A stretch of 64,000 nucleotides of DNA from Eupeodes corollae (GCF_945859685.1 NC_079147.1:51800946-51864945); one strand, 5' to 3'. Shown: positions 1 through 9,488, counted from the stretch's first letter. Translations and numbers: made by a program. Notes: generated from the sequence alone by a model not told the origin.

Positions 1-846
1 TAACAGAATATGATTTGCTCGATGAGTTTTAAATAAAAAAAAAAATGGAAATTAATAAAACAAATGTATTTTTTCTTATAATATTTCTTTTGTACATATG
101 TAAATCTTTTTTATAAAATTTTATAAATTCATTTGTTTTTTTGTAATGAAAACATATTTTCAAAACGTGTCACTTTAACCGTAGACCTACGGTTTGGTCG
201 TTTTCGACCCATTTCTTTTGCGTTATCGAAAATATTTAAATAACTACTTTTTATAATTGGCTGTTTCTTCATGACTTTGTTCCATGAACCTTTATGCATC
301 GAATTCAAGCTGTTTTGAGTTTAAAAACTAAGTTGGCCATGATTTTTTGTTTGGAATATATGTGTTTTCTGTCAGAAAAAAAAAAGAAAAAAGATAATTT
401 TGATAAAATGTCGAGTTTTTCATCAAGTGATGACGAATTTTCCGCGGATAGTGATGAAGATTTTGTGCCTGAAGTTGGCTAGCAATGAAGAGGTCGGTTC
501 ATCTTAATCAGAGAATGAAGATGAAGAAAGACATAGATTCGGCGGGTGCCGTCATGTCACCCGCCATCTGCATACCCACCAAGTAAAATAAGTGACACCA
601 AAACGCAGCCGAAATACAATAACAAAATACGTGCGATATTGTTGTTCGTCATTAAAGAGTTCACATTTGGTTCCTGCAGGAGAATTGGGTTATGGATCCG
701 AAGAAAAGGGAAGGTTGCTCGCCGAAGTTTATTTTTGAGCTTTATATTCAGAAGTGAAAGTTTCCCCCGATATTCCCCTTCCCTTCCCTATTAATTAAAA
801 GTTGATGTGCCGTTGCTCCATAGCGTGCTGTGTAGTAACAACAAAC
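1..846. other. AT-rich flank with a short acidic reading frame
   Basis: The only thing I see here is a Ser/Asp/Glu-rich reading frame starting with an ATG at 408 and closed by TAG at 480-482; the acid-rich character resumes in another frame after the stop (about 484-530). Acidic N-termini of this kind are common in piggyBac-like transposases, but no catalytic domain follows, so this is only a suggestion of a decayed transposase start. The rest, including 546-794, has no recognisable coding content. Confidence 0.25.
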
Positions 847-1032
847 TATTGTGTTATTCCCCTTCCGGTGTCGAAGGGCACTTGCCGAATTATTGTGTTA
901 TTCCACTTCACCCTTCCGGTGTAGATGGGCACTTGTTGAATTATTGTGTTATTCCCCTTCAACCTTCCGGTGTCGACGGGCACTTGCATAATTATTAATA
1001 TTAAGTAATTCCGCTTCACCCTTCCGGTGTCG
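847..1032. repeat. Tandem repeat, ~51-bp unit, about 3.6 copies
   Basis: Units begin near 847, 891 and 942 with TATTGTGTTATTCC and continue with CTTCCGGTGTCGA then GGGCACTTG; a partial fourth unit ends near 1032. The first unit lacks about 7 bases found in the others. A repeated open frame through the array looks like a repeat artefact, not a protein. Confidence 0.8.
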
Positions 1033-1104
1033 ATTACATATATGACAGATTCTTTTTCATCTAATCTAGATATTTGGTTAGCGGATACTTTTAAATCAAA
1101 TGTA

Positions 1105-1717
1105 AGTTAACGCATCATCCTTTTAAATAAAACGTCACAATTCATTTACACTCGAAAATCATTAAACCCGAAAACCACTTATCGCAAATCTATTAAAATC
1201 AACAGTGTCAACAAACGACACAAACAAGTCACGTCCGCATCATCATATCATCATGTCCAGCGACAAGATTAAAACAATGACATTCTTTGTCACCCCCATC
1301 ACACACTTCACAACAAGCAAGAACAAATAGCTGCAACAGTGGCTATATAAAGGCTAGACCGAAGTTATCCTCCTCTTCAGTCCCAGCATAACCTGCGATC
1401 ATGCTGATCGTTTTAATTTTGTATTAAAGATAATATTGTATTGTTATTTTAAATAAAGTTTTTTTAATGAAGCAAACGAGCTTATATTTAATTTGTATTT
1501 GATCTGCACATTCCTTCACGGAGCAGACAGTGTAATATAATCTTTTGCTTTTCTAGGTTATTTTTCTGATTAGCATATCAAGAATATATTTGAAATAAAA
1601 TTAATTGTAAGAATAAAGAAGGGAGTTGATTCCAACCGTCACAAGAAACAAGACGTGTTTTATTAAGATCGGAAAGATTTTTTTAAAAATCTTATTTCGC
1701 TCAAGAAAAAGTAAAAT
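1105..1717 (+). mobile_element. Putative 5' LTR of a Ty3/gypsy-type retrotransposon
   Basis: The stretch begins AGTTAAC, a typical start for insect gypsy-group LTRs, and ends where a serine-tRNA-type primer-binding site (TGGCGCAGTCG) begins at 1717. Inside are a TATA box, a TTCAGTC initiator and a polyadenylation signal AATAAA (1452-1457), in LTR order. The exact 5' border is inferred, because no 3' LTR is present for comparison and the 3' end lacks the TAACT expected to mirror AGTTA. Confidence 0.5.
1344..1382 (+). promoter_or_regulatory. LTR core promoter: TATA box plus arthropod initiator
   Basis: TATATAA at 1344-1350 is followed about 32 bases later by TTCAGTC (1376-1382), which matches the arthropod initiator consensus TCAKTY. 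This is the spacing expected for RNA polymerase II and supports reading 1105-1717 as an LTR. Confidence 0.6.
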
Positions 1718-1727
1718 GGCGCAGTCG
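1717..1727 (+). other. Primer-binding site of gypsy element 1 (split)
   Basis: TGGCGCAGTCG matches the tRNA-Ser-type primer-binding site used by 17.6/297-like insect gypsy elements. The rest of the site (AGTCGGTAGGA) lies at 4380 and onward on the other side of the Transib insertion, with AGTCG duplicated. Confidence 0.75.
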
Positions 1728-4379
1728 CACACTGGGGCAAAACACCACTAAAGCTGGCATTTAATACAATTTTAAAGTTGAGCTTTGATTAAAACTACCG
1801 TTTTATTTTCGTTGTAAATATGATAGAGAATACAAAATTAGAACACGACAGTTAATTGGGAGCACGTGGTCTTTGCCAAATCGTCAAGAATGGAGCATTT
1901 GGTAATTTTTTTATCGAAGCCAGACGTGTTTTTTTTGTTTTGAGTGACAAAAGTAAATTGGGTGCAATTTTCAAAAAAAAATTTATAAAAAAAAAAAAAA
2001 AATACAATGGAATCAGTAAGCTCAGGTGTGTTGATTTTTTTAAACTTTTTTAAGAAGTTTTTTATTTTTGTGTTTTTAATATGTGGTTAAATAAAAAATA
2101 AAAAAAAATTGTTTGTGTTAATTTTTGTATTTAGTTAATTATCTAAGCGTTTTAGATGTGTTGGCCGTCACATGACGTTAAGTGTTGTATCAATTTGTGA
2201 CAAGTGGTTTGTCTAGTTTTAGAATCTGTAAAGTTTTTTTGCAGATATTTGCAGTCTTAAGTACAGTTGATTTTTTTGTTGGTGACGTCACTCTCGAAAA
2301 AAATATCGATTTTTTTTATTTATTTCATTTTAATTACTTCTTAGACCGAACAACTTCCAAAACTTTGTCGATTACAAGGGAAGAGCTGTATAATATAATG
2401 AAAAGTTGAAATTTGAAAGGATTAGACAGCTTCTGGGCAGATAGATGCTGCAAAGCTTATGCGTGACGTGACAATAAACCCAAATCATGCTGAAAAATGC
2501 AGAAAAGCTTTGAGAGACTCAATTGAACCTACTTCAATTACTGGGGAAGAAGCCTTAGCAATGGTTGTTGAAGCAAATCTGTCACGCTTTCAATACGAAA
2601 TTATACGATCTAAAGCCCCCAAAGTATTTCCTTCGTACAAAGTAGTTCAAGAGTGCAAAAAAAGTTGTTATCCGGAGCCTGAAAATATGAGCATATCAGA
2701 AATGTCTGTATATACGAATTTACAAAGCTTGCTAAACCTTACAGTTTCTCGTTTGGTAACTGTTCAAAAAGATGTAATCCAAACTCTTAGGCATGAAGAA
2801 CTCAAAACTATAAGCTTATACTCCAAGTAGGGTTTTGATGGCAGTTCAGGCCACAGTTCGTATAAGCAAGCGTTTCATGGACTTGACGCCGATGACTCAT
2901 CTGTTTTCATTACATGTGTTGTTCCTCTTCGTTTGATATCAGGTGAAAAAATAATCTGGCAGAATCCTCGACCGAGTTCAACTAGATATTGCAGGCCTTT
3001 TAAAATTGAGTTTCTCAAGGAATCGGCTCCCGTATCTGTAGCAGAAAAACGAAGAGTGGATAGTCAAATCAAAGAGCTCCAGCCTAGTCAAGTTAAAGTT
3101 GGTGAAAATACTTTCAACGTTGAACATAATTTATTATTCACAATGATAGATGGAAAGGTCTGTAACGCCATCACTGAAAATTCCTCTTCACAGAAATGTT
3201 TTATTTGCAATGCCACATCAAAAGATTTTAATTCCATTGATGCAATGATAAATAGACCAGTAAAAACTGATAATCTTCAATTTGGTTTATCTGTGTTGCA
3301 TGGCTGGATCCGTTTTTTCGAATGTCTACTTCACCTTTCATACAAATTAAAAATAAAACAATGGCAAGCTAGACAAGAAGAGCATAAAAAAATCGTTGCT
3401 GAAACGAAAAAAGAAATACAAAAGCAGTTTCGGGAGCGTTTGGGTCTGATCGTTGACAAGCCAAAGCCGGGCTTCGGAAATTCTAATGACGGAAATACCG
3501 CCAGGAGATTTTTCGAAAATGCCGAAATCTCAGCTGATATTACAAAATTAGATGTCGATTTGATAAAAAAAATGCATATTATCATGACAGTGGTTGCTTG
3601 TGGTCATGAGGTCGATTGCAAAAAATTTCGGGAATTTGCCCATGAAACTGCGAAATATTACGTTGGTACTATATGCCTCCTACAGTCCACAAGTATCTCA
3701 TTCATGGAAATGAAATTATTTCAAAAGCTTTATTGCCTATAGGACAGCTAAGTGAAGAAGCTCAAGAAGCACGCAATAAAGACTTCAAAAATTATAGAGA
3801 ACATCACTCCCGAAAAAATAGCCGGAAAAACACAAATGCAGACATTTTTAATTTGTTCCTATTGTCATCGGACCCCGTTTTAACAAGTCTGCAAAGAGTT
3901 CCAAAAAAAAAAACTTCAACATCTGCCCCAGGAAGCAATCAACTTACTAAAATCCCCAAACACACCAAATCAAAGTGGCATTGATCTGACAAATGAGAGT
4001 GATGAAGAAGAAGAAGAATAAATTTGTATTTCTATTATTTATCTTAAATGTTAATTAGTACAAAATATGTATATATATGATCCAAATTGTAACGTTTTTA
4101 TAAAAAAAAAAAATTAAAAAAGGAGTTTTTATTGGGCGTGTCTTCATTTTTTTTAAATGTGCAAACTATCATGCTCTAAGTAACCGTGCAGAATTTTCAA
4201 AATTTTGAAATTTTCAAATTTTGAAATTTCAAAAAAAGTGGGCGTTTTAGTAGGCGTGTCGAGTGGTCGGGTTTAAAAATATCTTATGAATGGTCTCCCA
4301 AGCTATCGTGCAAAATTTCAGGTTCCTAGCTGTAACGACTGATTTGATGCCACAAATTAGGGCATTCTGCCCCAGTGTG
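1728..4379 (+). mobile_element. Full-length Transib DNA transposon
   Basis: Both ends start CACACTGGGGCA (1728-1739, and inverted at 4368-4379), followed after a short gap by a shared TGGCAT box in both ends. A perfect 5-bp duplication AGTCG flanks it (1723-1727 and 4380-4384). Transib elements are known for 5-bp duplications and for termini starting CAC that resemble the recombination signal heptamer. The interior encodes a RAG1-core-like transposase. The two ends, the duplication and the coding content agree, so the borders are exact to the base. Confidence 0.92.
2426..3984 (+). pseudogene. Transib (RAG1-like) transposase, broken
   Basis: Cut-and-paste transposase of the family that gave rise to the RAG1 core. 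The main frame runs from about 2426 through 2459-2830, meets a single TAG at 2828-2830 (likely from TGG), and continues in the same frame to ~3660. There a frame change with local loss leads to the C-terminal frame ending at 3984. Visible landmarks: FDGSSGHSSYKQ just after the stop (first catalytic Asp), MIDGKVCN (second Asp) followed by a CFIC pair, KPGFGNSNDGNTARRFF, and SEEAQEARNK followed by a basic HHSRKNSRKN, which lines up with the RAG1 segment holding the catalytic Glu. All three acidic residues survive in the DNA, but no single frame joins them. N-terminal exons upstream of 2426 are not readable. Confidence 0.9.
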
Positions 4380-4606
4380 AGTCGGTAGGATAATTAAATT
4401 TGTAATAATTATCCAGTGATACGAACCGTTTTATATAAGTGACGTGACACTTATGCGAAAAAATAAAAAGATTGAATTGTGAATATTGTTAAAATTATAT
4501 CAAAAAGTAAAATAATTTGTAATTGCTTACTAAACATATTGAATAATAGGAAAAGTGTAGTAAAACAATTAACAATTAAAAACAATTTGATTTAGAAGAA
4601 GTGAAT

Positions 4607-5245
4607 ATGGAACAACTCCAGGAGCAGTTAAGGCAAAGGGAGGAGCAGAAAAGGCTGTGGTGGACATGCATTTGTGAACAAATCAACAATCGAAATGCGT
4701 TTCCAAAATCAATCGCGTTGCGAACTACCCCTAGCGTGATCAACGCGATTCACAACACGCGTCCTTACATTTTACATGTTTCGGAACACCCGAATTCAAA
4801 GCAAAATGTCAAATTACAACCGAAACCATCTTCGCGTTCATTGCAAATATTTCAACCAAACATTAATCCTGTCTGTGCTGGAGCTGGAACAGCAACTAGA
4901 ACAACTAAACGCAGCGTTCCAAAACCTCCAAGCCGGAGAAATGACCCAACACGAAAAGGAGCGGGTTCCAAGAGAAGTTAAACATATGACAACGTTCACC
5001 GGAACAGGTGACGTAACTGTCAATAGCTTCATTAAAAATGTAGAATACTACATTGGGGATACATCGAACCCAACGTTAATTAAATGCATGATCAGGACGA
5101 TCTATAATGAAAAGATACAAGGACGAGCCAAAGAAATATTGATCAACTTATTTCGCTAAAGAAAAAGTTAAATCACGCGCTCGAGCAGAAAACAATTTCA
5201 ATGAAACCATTACGCTATTGACCGAGTTGATGTTCTGATGGATTC
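4607..5245 (+). pseudogene. gypsy element 1 gag, frameshifted and truncated
   Basis: An ATG at 4607 opens a Gln/Glu-rich frame (MEQLQEQLRQ), a common Gag start in this group, which ends at 4981. The recognisable Gag core lies in another frame between about 4880 and 5159: a coiled-coil-like Glu/Gln/Leu stretch, then an FTGTGDV motif and a VEYYI / LIKCMIRTIY segment typical of the Gag capsid N-lobe of 17.6-like elements. Further Gag-like sequence after the stop at 5159 fades by about 5245. No zinc knuckle, protease or reverse transcriptase follows. Confidence 0.65.
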
Positions 5246-5260
5246 ATTTTTATTGTTTTT

Positions 5261-5690
5261 TCCGGTTCAAATCGAGAAAATAATTGAAGCACGTTGGCTT
5301 CTGAAATATGACATGTCCAGCTATAATACGTAGGGGAAAGTGGGGCATATCGGGTCGTATTTAATGGTTGAATAAAGTGGCAACTCCGAATTTGCCTCTG
5401 TCTTTTTCAAAGTATCCGTGGCAATACGGGGGAATCCCTTTGTTTAAATAAAAGTGATATCTGTGGCTCGTAGTGAATAAAAATGCTTTTTTACTCACTT
5501 GATGTTTTTATGAAGTGAAGTAAAGTGCGTGTTTTTATTCGAGCAGTGAATTTTAAATTTAATTTTTTTCATTTCACAGCAAAGTAAGTTTATTTATTCG
5601 ATATAAATCTAGTTATTTCATTAAATTAAGTTAATTGGAACGAAAATCTACAAAATTCTAATTTTGTACGTTAATTTATAGAATTATTAA
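5261..5690. other. Non-coding stretch before a pogo/Tigger fragment
   Basis: No reading frame is supported. GGGGAAAGTGGGGCATA at about 5333 is reminiscent of a Tigger terminal repeat and may mark the left end of the element whose transposase starts near 5700, but I found no convincing partner, so the border is a guess. Confidence 0.3.
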
Positions 5691-5701
5691 GCAAAAAAAA
5701 A

Positions 5702-5904
5702 GGGATACTTGTAAGGAAATGGGACTATGTTAGTATGGAAAGAGCTCTACTTGCAATCCAAAAAGGAGAAAGGGGTGTTAAGCTGGCGGCAAAAACATAT
5801 AACGTTCCAAAAACAACGCTGCAATGTATGGCACGAAGTGGCAAGAGCATTCATGACCTTTTATCCACTCCCTTCGGTCGGAAGGCGACTCAACGTCAAA
5901 ACGA
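5702..5904 (+). pseudogene. pogo/Tigger-type transposase, N-terminal helix-turn-helix
   Basis: In the frame of 5735 the translation reads KWDYVSMERALLAIQKGE, then GVKLAAKTYNVPKTTLQ, a pipsqueak-type helix-turn-helix found at the N-terminus of Tigger/jerky-like transposases. The similarity stops around 5900, where LINE-derived sequence begins. The matching middle part of a Tigger transposase reappears at 7596-7768, so this is the left piece of an element split by later insertions or rearrangement. Confidence 0.7.
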
Positions 5905-6612
5905 AATAGGTCTTTCGAGGGCGGCAAGCCCGAACCAAAAAAGCAGAAGGTGCTTTCCAACAGCACAACAGCCGTCAACAAAGATCTTTGATTCAGCGAA
6001 GTGCTCAAAGGTAAGATCATTGCCGCGGTCATTTACAGGAGTCATGTGGATGGTAACATCTCTCATGATCATTGGGCAGAGGTCAAGGCTCACCTCGGTT
6101 TCAGATTTTTATCTGTCATCGAGGAAAATCCGGGGCCTCTCCCAGACACCGCCGATGCAGGATGGTACCAAAATCGTATCAAACTCATCGCCTGTGGTGA
6201 TCAGAGATCTTTCGATCTATACAGGGCTGCTGTCAATGGCTTGCCAGAAGTATGGCCGGGTGCCAAGCTCGAGGTTGTTGCAAGGGAGAATATTCCATGC
6301 CGGCCAAGAGCACTTATAATGGTCCCGGCTCTTCACAAGTGTCCAGACATGATCATGAAACTGATCAGAACAAGTAATCCGGACCTGCCTACGCACGGAC
6401 CTGCTTAGGTCCTCCTCAGACGACGAAAACGCCGACAAAACAGTGGTTGAGGTTGATCTGACTTAAAGTAGCAATGCTGCGATTAGTACAGATTAATCTC
6501 CATCACGCCATTATGGCCACGAACAACCTGATACTCCGACTGCATATGAACAAGGAAGACATCGTCTTAATACAGGAGCCGTGGGTCTCAAACTCCATCA
6601 TCAAAGGTCTCA
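5905..6612 (+). pseudogene. LINE fragment: ORF1 C-terminus and start of ORF2 endonuclease
   Basis: From about 5905 to 6408 a frame with minor breaks encodes a domain (HWAEVKAHLGFRFLSV, then AGWYQNRIKLIACGD) of the type found in ORF1 proteins of I/Outcast-like non-LTR retrotransposons (DUF4780-like). After a short gap an ATG at 6474 opens the apurinic endonuclease of ORF2 (LRLVQINLHHA, then EDIVLIQEPWV). The LINE ends abruptly near 6612, where Tc1 transposase sequence starts. Truncated at both ends. Confidence 0.65.
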
Positions 6613-7212
6613 GGACTCTGAGTTTTGGAAACAGGTCATTTTTACGGATGAGAGTAAATTTAACTTGTTTGGATCGGATGGCCGTCAGAGAGTTTGGAGA
6701 AAACCCAATACAGAGCTTGATCCAAAGAATTTAATACCAACAGTGAAACACGGTGGAGGTTCCGTGATGGTGTGGGGTGTTTTTCGGCAGCAGGAGTCGG
6801 TAACCTTTAAATTATCAATGGTATAATGAATCAGGATGTGTACATTGATATCCTAAAAAACAATCTTAAGGAAAGTGCCATTCGTCTGGGAGTAGAAAAT
6901 AACTTTTTATTCTACCAAGACAATGACCCCAAACACACTGCCTTGAAAACGCGTACCTGGTGTTTATACAACTGCCCAAAAGTAATGGAAACACCACCAC
7001 AATCACCAGACTTAAATCCCATAGAGAATCTGTGGGATCACTTGGACAAAAAAGTAAGAAAATTGCAAATTACTTGCAAAAGAGACCTGGAACAAAAACT
7101 TATTGAAGAATGGCATGCAATCGAGGCGGAATACACCCAGAAGTTGGTTGCATCAATGCCAAAAAGGCTTAATGAAGTCATAAGGAGCAAAGGATATGCC
7201 ATAAATTATTAA
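6613..7212 (+). pseudogene. Tc1-like transposase, N-terminally truncated
   Basis: The DD34E catalytic domain is readable in two frames: FWKQVIFTDESKFNLFGSDG through VMVWGVF (first Asp), then from 6826 a frame with YQDNDPKHT (second Asp) and SPDLNPIENLW (Glu), ending at TAA 7210-7212. The helix-turn-helix domain is gone and a frame change with a stop lies near 6795-6826. The closest relative in this window is the nearly intact copy at 8112-9140, with which it shares HGGG, PNTELDPK and C-terminal KRL.EVI motifs. Confidence 0.85.
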
Positions 7213-7485
7213 AAAATACATGTTATTATTATTTAAAAAAAAAAAAACTATAAAATGAGAAGTTGTACGAATACGAAAGTGTTGCTTGTATTCGACATGA
7301 ACTGTTAAATAAATTTTATTGTTGTTATTACCATAAAAAAAATTTGTTTCTTATGTTTTTTAAGAAGTTACAATATGTTCATTAAACCAAATAAATTTAA
7401 TTTTTCAATTCAAGTCATTATTGCACTTTTTAGGCTACAATTTATTTAAAAAGGTGAGGTGTACGAATATGACTGAGACTGACTG
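6613..7485 (+). mobile_element. 5'-truncated Tc1-like transposon with intact right end
   Basis: Sequence from about 6613 encodes the C-terminal two thirds of a Tc1 transposase and ends at 7485 with a terminal repeat reading (inverted) CAGTCAGTCTCAGTC next to a TA at 7486-7487. A second related box (TGTACGAATACGAAAG, near 7265) suggests subterminal repeats. The left end is missing; the join to the LINE near 6612 has no clean target duplication. Confidence 0.7.
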
Positions 7486-7595
7486 TACATATGTTTTGTT
7501 TTTTTTTTTATGAACTGAATATTTTTTTTAAATAAAGTTAAAAACAACATTTTTGGCTTTGCTTATTTTTTTCAAAATACTCCTCTTTTTTGGCT
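7486..7595. other. Short non-coding link
   Basis: AT-rich sequence between the Tc1 right end and the Tigger middle fragment; no feature is supported. Confidence 0.5.
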
Positions 7596-7768
7596 TCGGT
7601 ACTACCTTATAATTATTCTTTCCGGCAACACTGCCCTGACCTGTCAGTACGAGCAGCACTAGCTACTAGCCTCTCAAGAGCGACGAGTTTCAATAAAATG
7701 AATGTGGACGCATTCTATGACAATTTATACACCGTCATGGATCGGTACAAATTTGAGCCGCAAGACAT
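7596..7768 (+). pseudogene. pogo/Tigger-type transposase, middle fragment
   Basis: The frame reads RQHCPDLSVR, then SLSRATSFNKMNVDAFYD, then NLYTVMDRYKFEPQDI, the segment just upstream of the first catalytic Asp in Tigger/jerky-like transposases. It is cut exactly at a TA dinucleotide (7768-7769), where a Tc1 element begins. It is probably the continuation of the element whose N-terminus is at 5702-5904. Confidence 0.75.
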
Positions 7769-7769
7769 A

Positions 7770-9423
7770 CAGTGGCTCTCAGCCTAAATGATGCACTCAA
7801 TTTTTTTCTGTTAAAAGCTAAAAAAAATCACTTAAGACTACAACCAAATAGGAGAAACCGGTATATAAACACTTTTTACACATAGTTTGTTGTAGTCACA
7901 TGACAAACGGTACCACAAGAATGTATGTTCTCAAGAAAAGGACAAATATCTTAACACTCTGAGAAAACAATCCCACAGCTTAAATGATGCACTCAACAAA
8001 AACTGCCAAAAATTACCGCAGTAAGTCTTCAAAAACTAAAAACAAATTGAAACAAGCTATATTTATTCAATTTCAATCAAACTACCATAATTTCCGGACA
8101 CGCGAATTATTTTGTTCGACATGGGACGTCATACAAGCATCGAAACTCGTGAATTGATAATTAAGCACTTTACAGAAGGAAAAAGTCAAAGAAAAATTGC
8201 GGAAATGGTACAAAAAAGCTCTTCAACCGTGCAACACATTATAGAGCGTTATGTTCACGAAAACCGCGTCGTTAATAAGGGTAGAGAAGCCCCAAATAAA
8301 ATTTTTTCTGATAGTGACCGTCGGTGGATTTTGAGAAAAGTAAAGAGTGAACCTTTTTTAAGCGCACCACAGCTAGCCCAAGAAGCTGAAAATTATTTAA
8401 AAAAAAAGAGCAGTCCCGAGACAATAAGAAGAATTTTGCGAGAAGCCAATTTCAATGGCAGGAGTGCTCGTAAGAAGCCTTTCATTAGCCCTAAAAATAA
8501 AATTAGCACGGTCAAATTTGCTCGCGAGCATTTAAGCAAAGACGAATCATTCTGGAAAAGTGTGATTTTCACGGATGAAAGTAAATTTAACCTTCATGGG
8601 TCGGATGGCAAAGCGTACGTTTGGAGGCAACCAAATACAGAGCTCCAGGCGAAGAATTTGCGTGGGACGGTAAAACACGGTGGAGGTCACGTTATGGTGT
8701 GGGGCTGTATGTCATCAGCTGGTGTCGGTAACCTGGTTTTCATCGAAGGCAATATGAACAAAAATATGTACTTAGATATATTGAAGCAAAATTTAAAGCA
8801 AAGTGCCACCAAACTTAACATAGGGGGAAGTTTTCGGATGTACCAAGACAATGATCCTAATCATAAGTCTGCACTTGTTCAAAATTGGTTGATTTGGAAC
8901 TGCCCACATGTAATGCAACCACCAGCACAATCCCCAGATTTGAATGCGATTAAAAATCTATGGTCTAAGTTAGAGCGCGAAATAAGAAAACACCAAATCA
9001 AAAGCATTGGAGACCTAAAGAAGGCACTTTTGGAAGAGTGGAACAAGATATCTTCCGATTACACCAAAAAGCTCGTTTGTTCAATCCCAAAGAGGCTGGA
9101 ATCGGTGATTAAACAAAAAGGATTCCCCACAAAATATTAAAAACCATTCTTACTTTTTTTTGCATGCTGTTTTGTTGTTTTTTGTTTGTTTTTAATGCAT
9201 TGCATCATTTAAGCTGTGACCTAATTTGTTGACTATAAATAAAACTTGAACTAGTTTTTGTATTAAATACTATTAAATTAACTTTTTTTTTATTAATTGT
9301 TGAAATAAATCCTATTTAAAAGTATGATTAATTTTCATTTTTTCATTTTTTTTAGTTTTTCACCTCCTTATTTGAATTTTTCAAAATATAAATGTACTGC
9401 ATCATTTACGCTGTGAGTCACTG
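7770..9423 (+). mobile_element. Complete Tc1-like transposon with IR/DR termini
   Basis: The element runs from CAGTGGCTCTCAGCC (7770) to its inverted counterpart ending at 9423, flanked by TA on both sides (7768-7769, 9424-9425), the standard Tc1/mariner duplication. Each end holds a second copy of the inner motif: AAATGATGCACTCAA at about 7787 and 7983 on the left, and GCATCATTTA at about 9205 and 9399 on the right. This is the two-repeat-per-end (IR/DR) layout known from Sleeping Beauty-type Tc1 elements. Between the ends lies one uninterrupted transposase gene. Confidence 0.92.
8112..9140 (+). CDS. Tc1-like transposase, uninterrupted but catalytic Glu replaced by Lys
   Basis: 342 codons, the usual Tc1 length, open from ATG 8112 to TAA 9138-9140. 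Residues 10-60 form a paired-like helix-turn-helix (RELIIKHFTEGKSQRKIAEM), followed by a second, winged-helix-type region, then the DDE domain. The first Asp is D155 (VIFTDESKF) and the second is D246 (MYQDNDPNH). The third acidic residue should be Glu 281 in the family motif PDLNPIENLW, but the codon at 8952-8954 is AAA, giving PDLNAIKNLW. D246-x34-281 fits the DD34E spacing, so the catalytic Glu appears to be a Lys. The product should be able to bind its ends but not cleave. It is an element-encoded gene with no host role visible. Confidence 0.9.
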   Translation: MFDMGRHTSIETRELIIKHFTEGKSQRKIAEMVQKSSSTVQHIIERYVHENRVVNKGREAPNKIFSDSDRRWILRKVKSEPFLSAPQLAQEAENYLKKKSSPETIRRILREANFNGRSARKKPFISPKNKISTVKFAREHLSKDESFWKSVIFTDESKFNLHGSDGKAYVWRQPNTELQAKNLRGTVKHGGGHVMVWGCMSSAGVGNLVFIEGNMNKNMYLDILKQNLKQSATKLNIGGSFRMYQDNDPNHKSALVQNWLIWNCPHVMQPPAQSPDLNAIKNLWSKLEREIRKHQIKSIGDLKKALLEEWNKISSDYTKKLVCSIPKRLESVIKQKGFPTKY

Positions 9424-9488
9424 TAGGTTTGTACTATTTAACTTATTCATAATGTAATTCATAAAAATCTTAAAAATATTTAGCAACA

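Larger units (their letters stand above)
1105..5260 (+). mobile_element. Truncated gypsy-type retrotransposon 1 interrupted by Transib
   Basis: Order: LTR (1105-1717), primer-binding site, 2.65-kb Transib insertion, leader (4385-4606), broken gag (4607 to ~5240). Nothing of pol, env or a 3' LTR follows; homology is lost near 5240-5320. The element was therefore already inserted when the Transib arrived, and was truncated at its 3' side at some stage. The right border is approximate. Confidence 0.6.

Noticed and set aside
294..620. piggyBac transposase
   Set aside because: Only an acidic start is visible; no DDD catalytic motifs, no Cys-rich end and no TTAA-flanked ends were found, so it is kept only as a weak remark.
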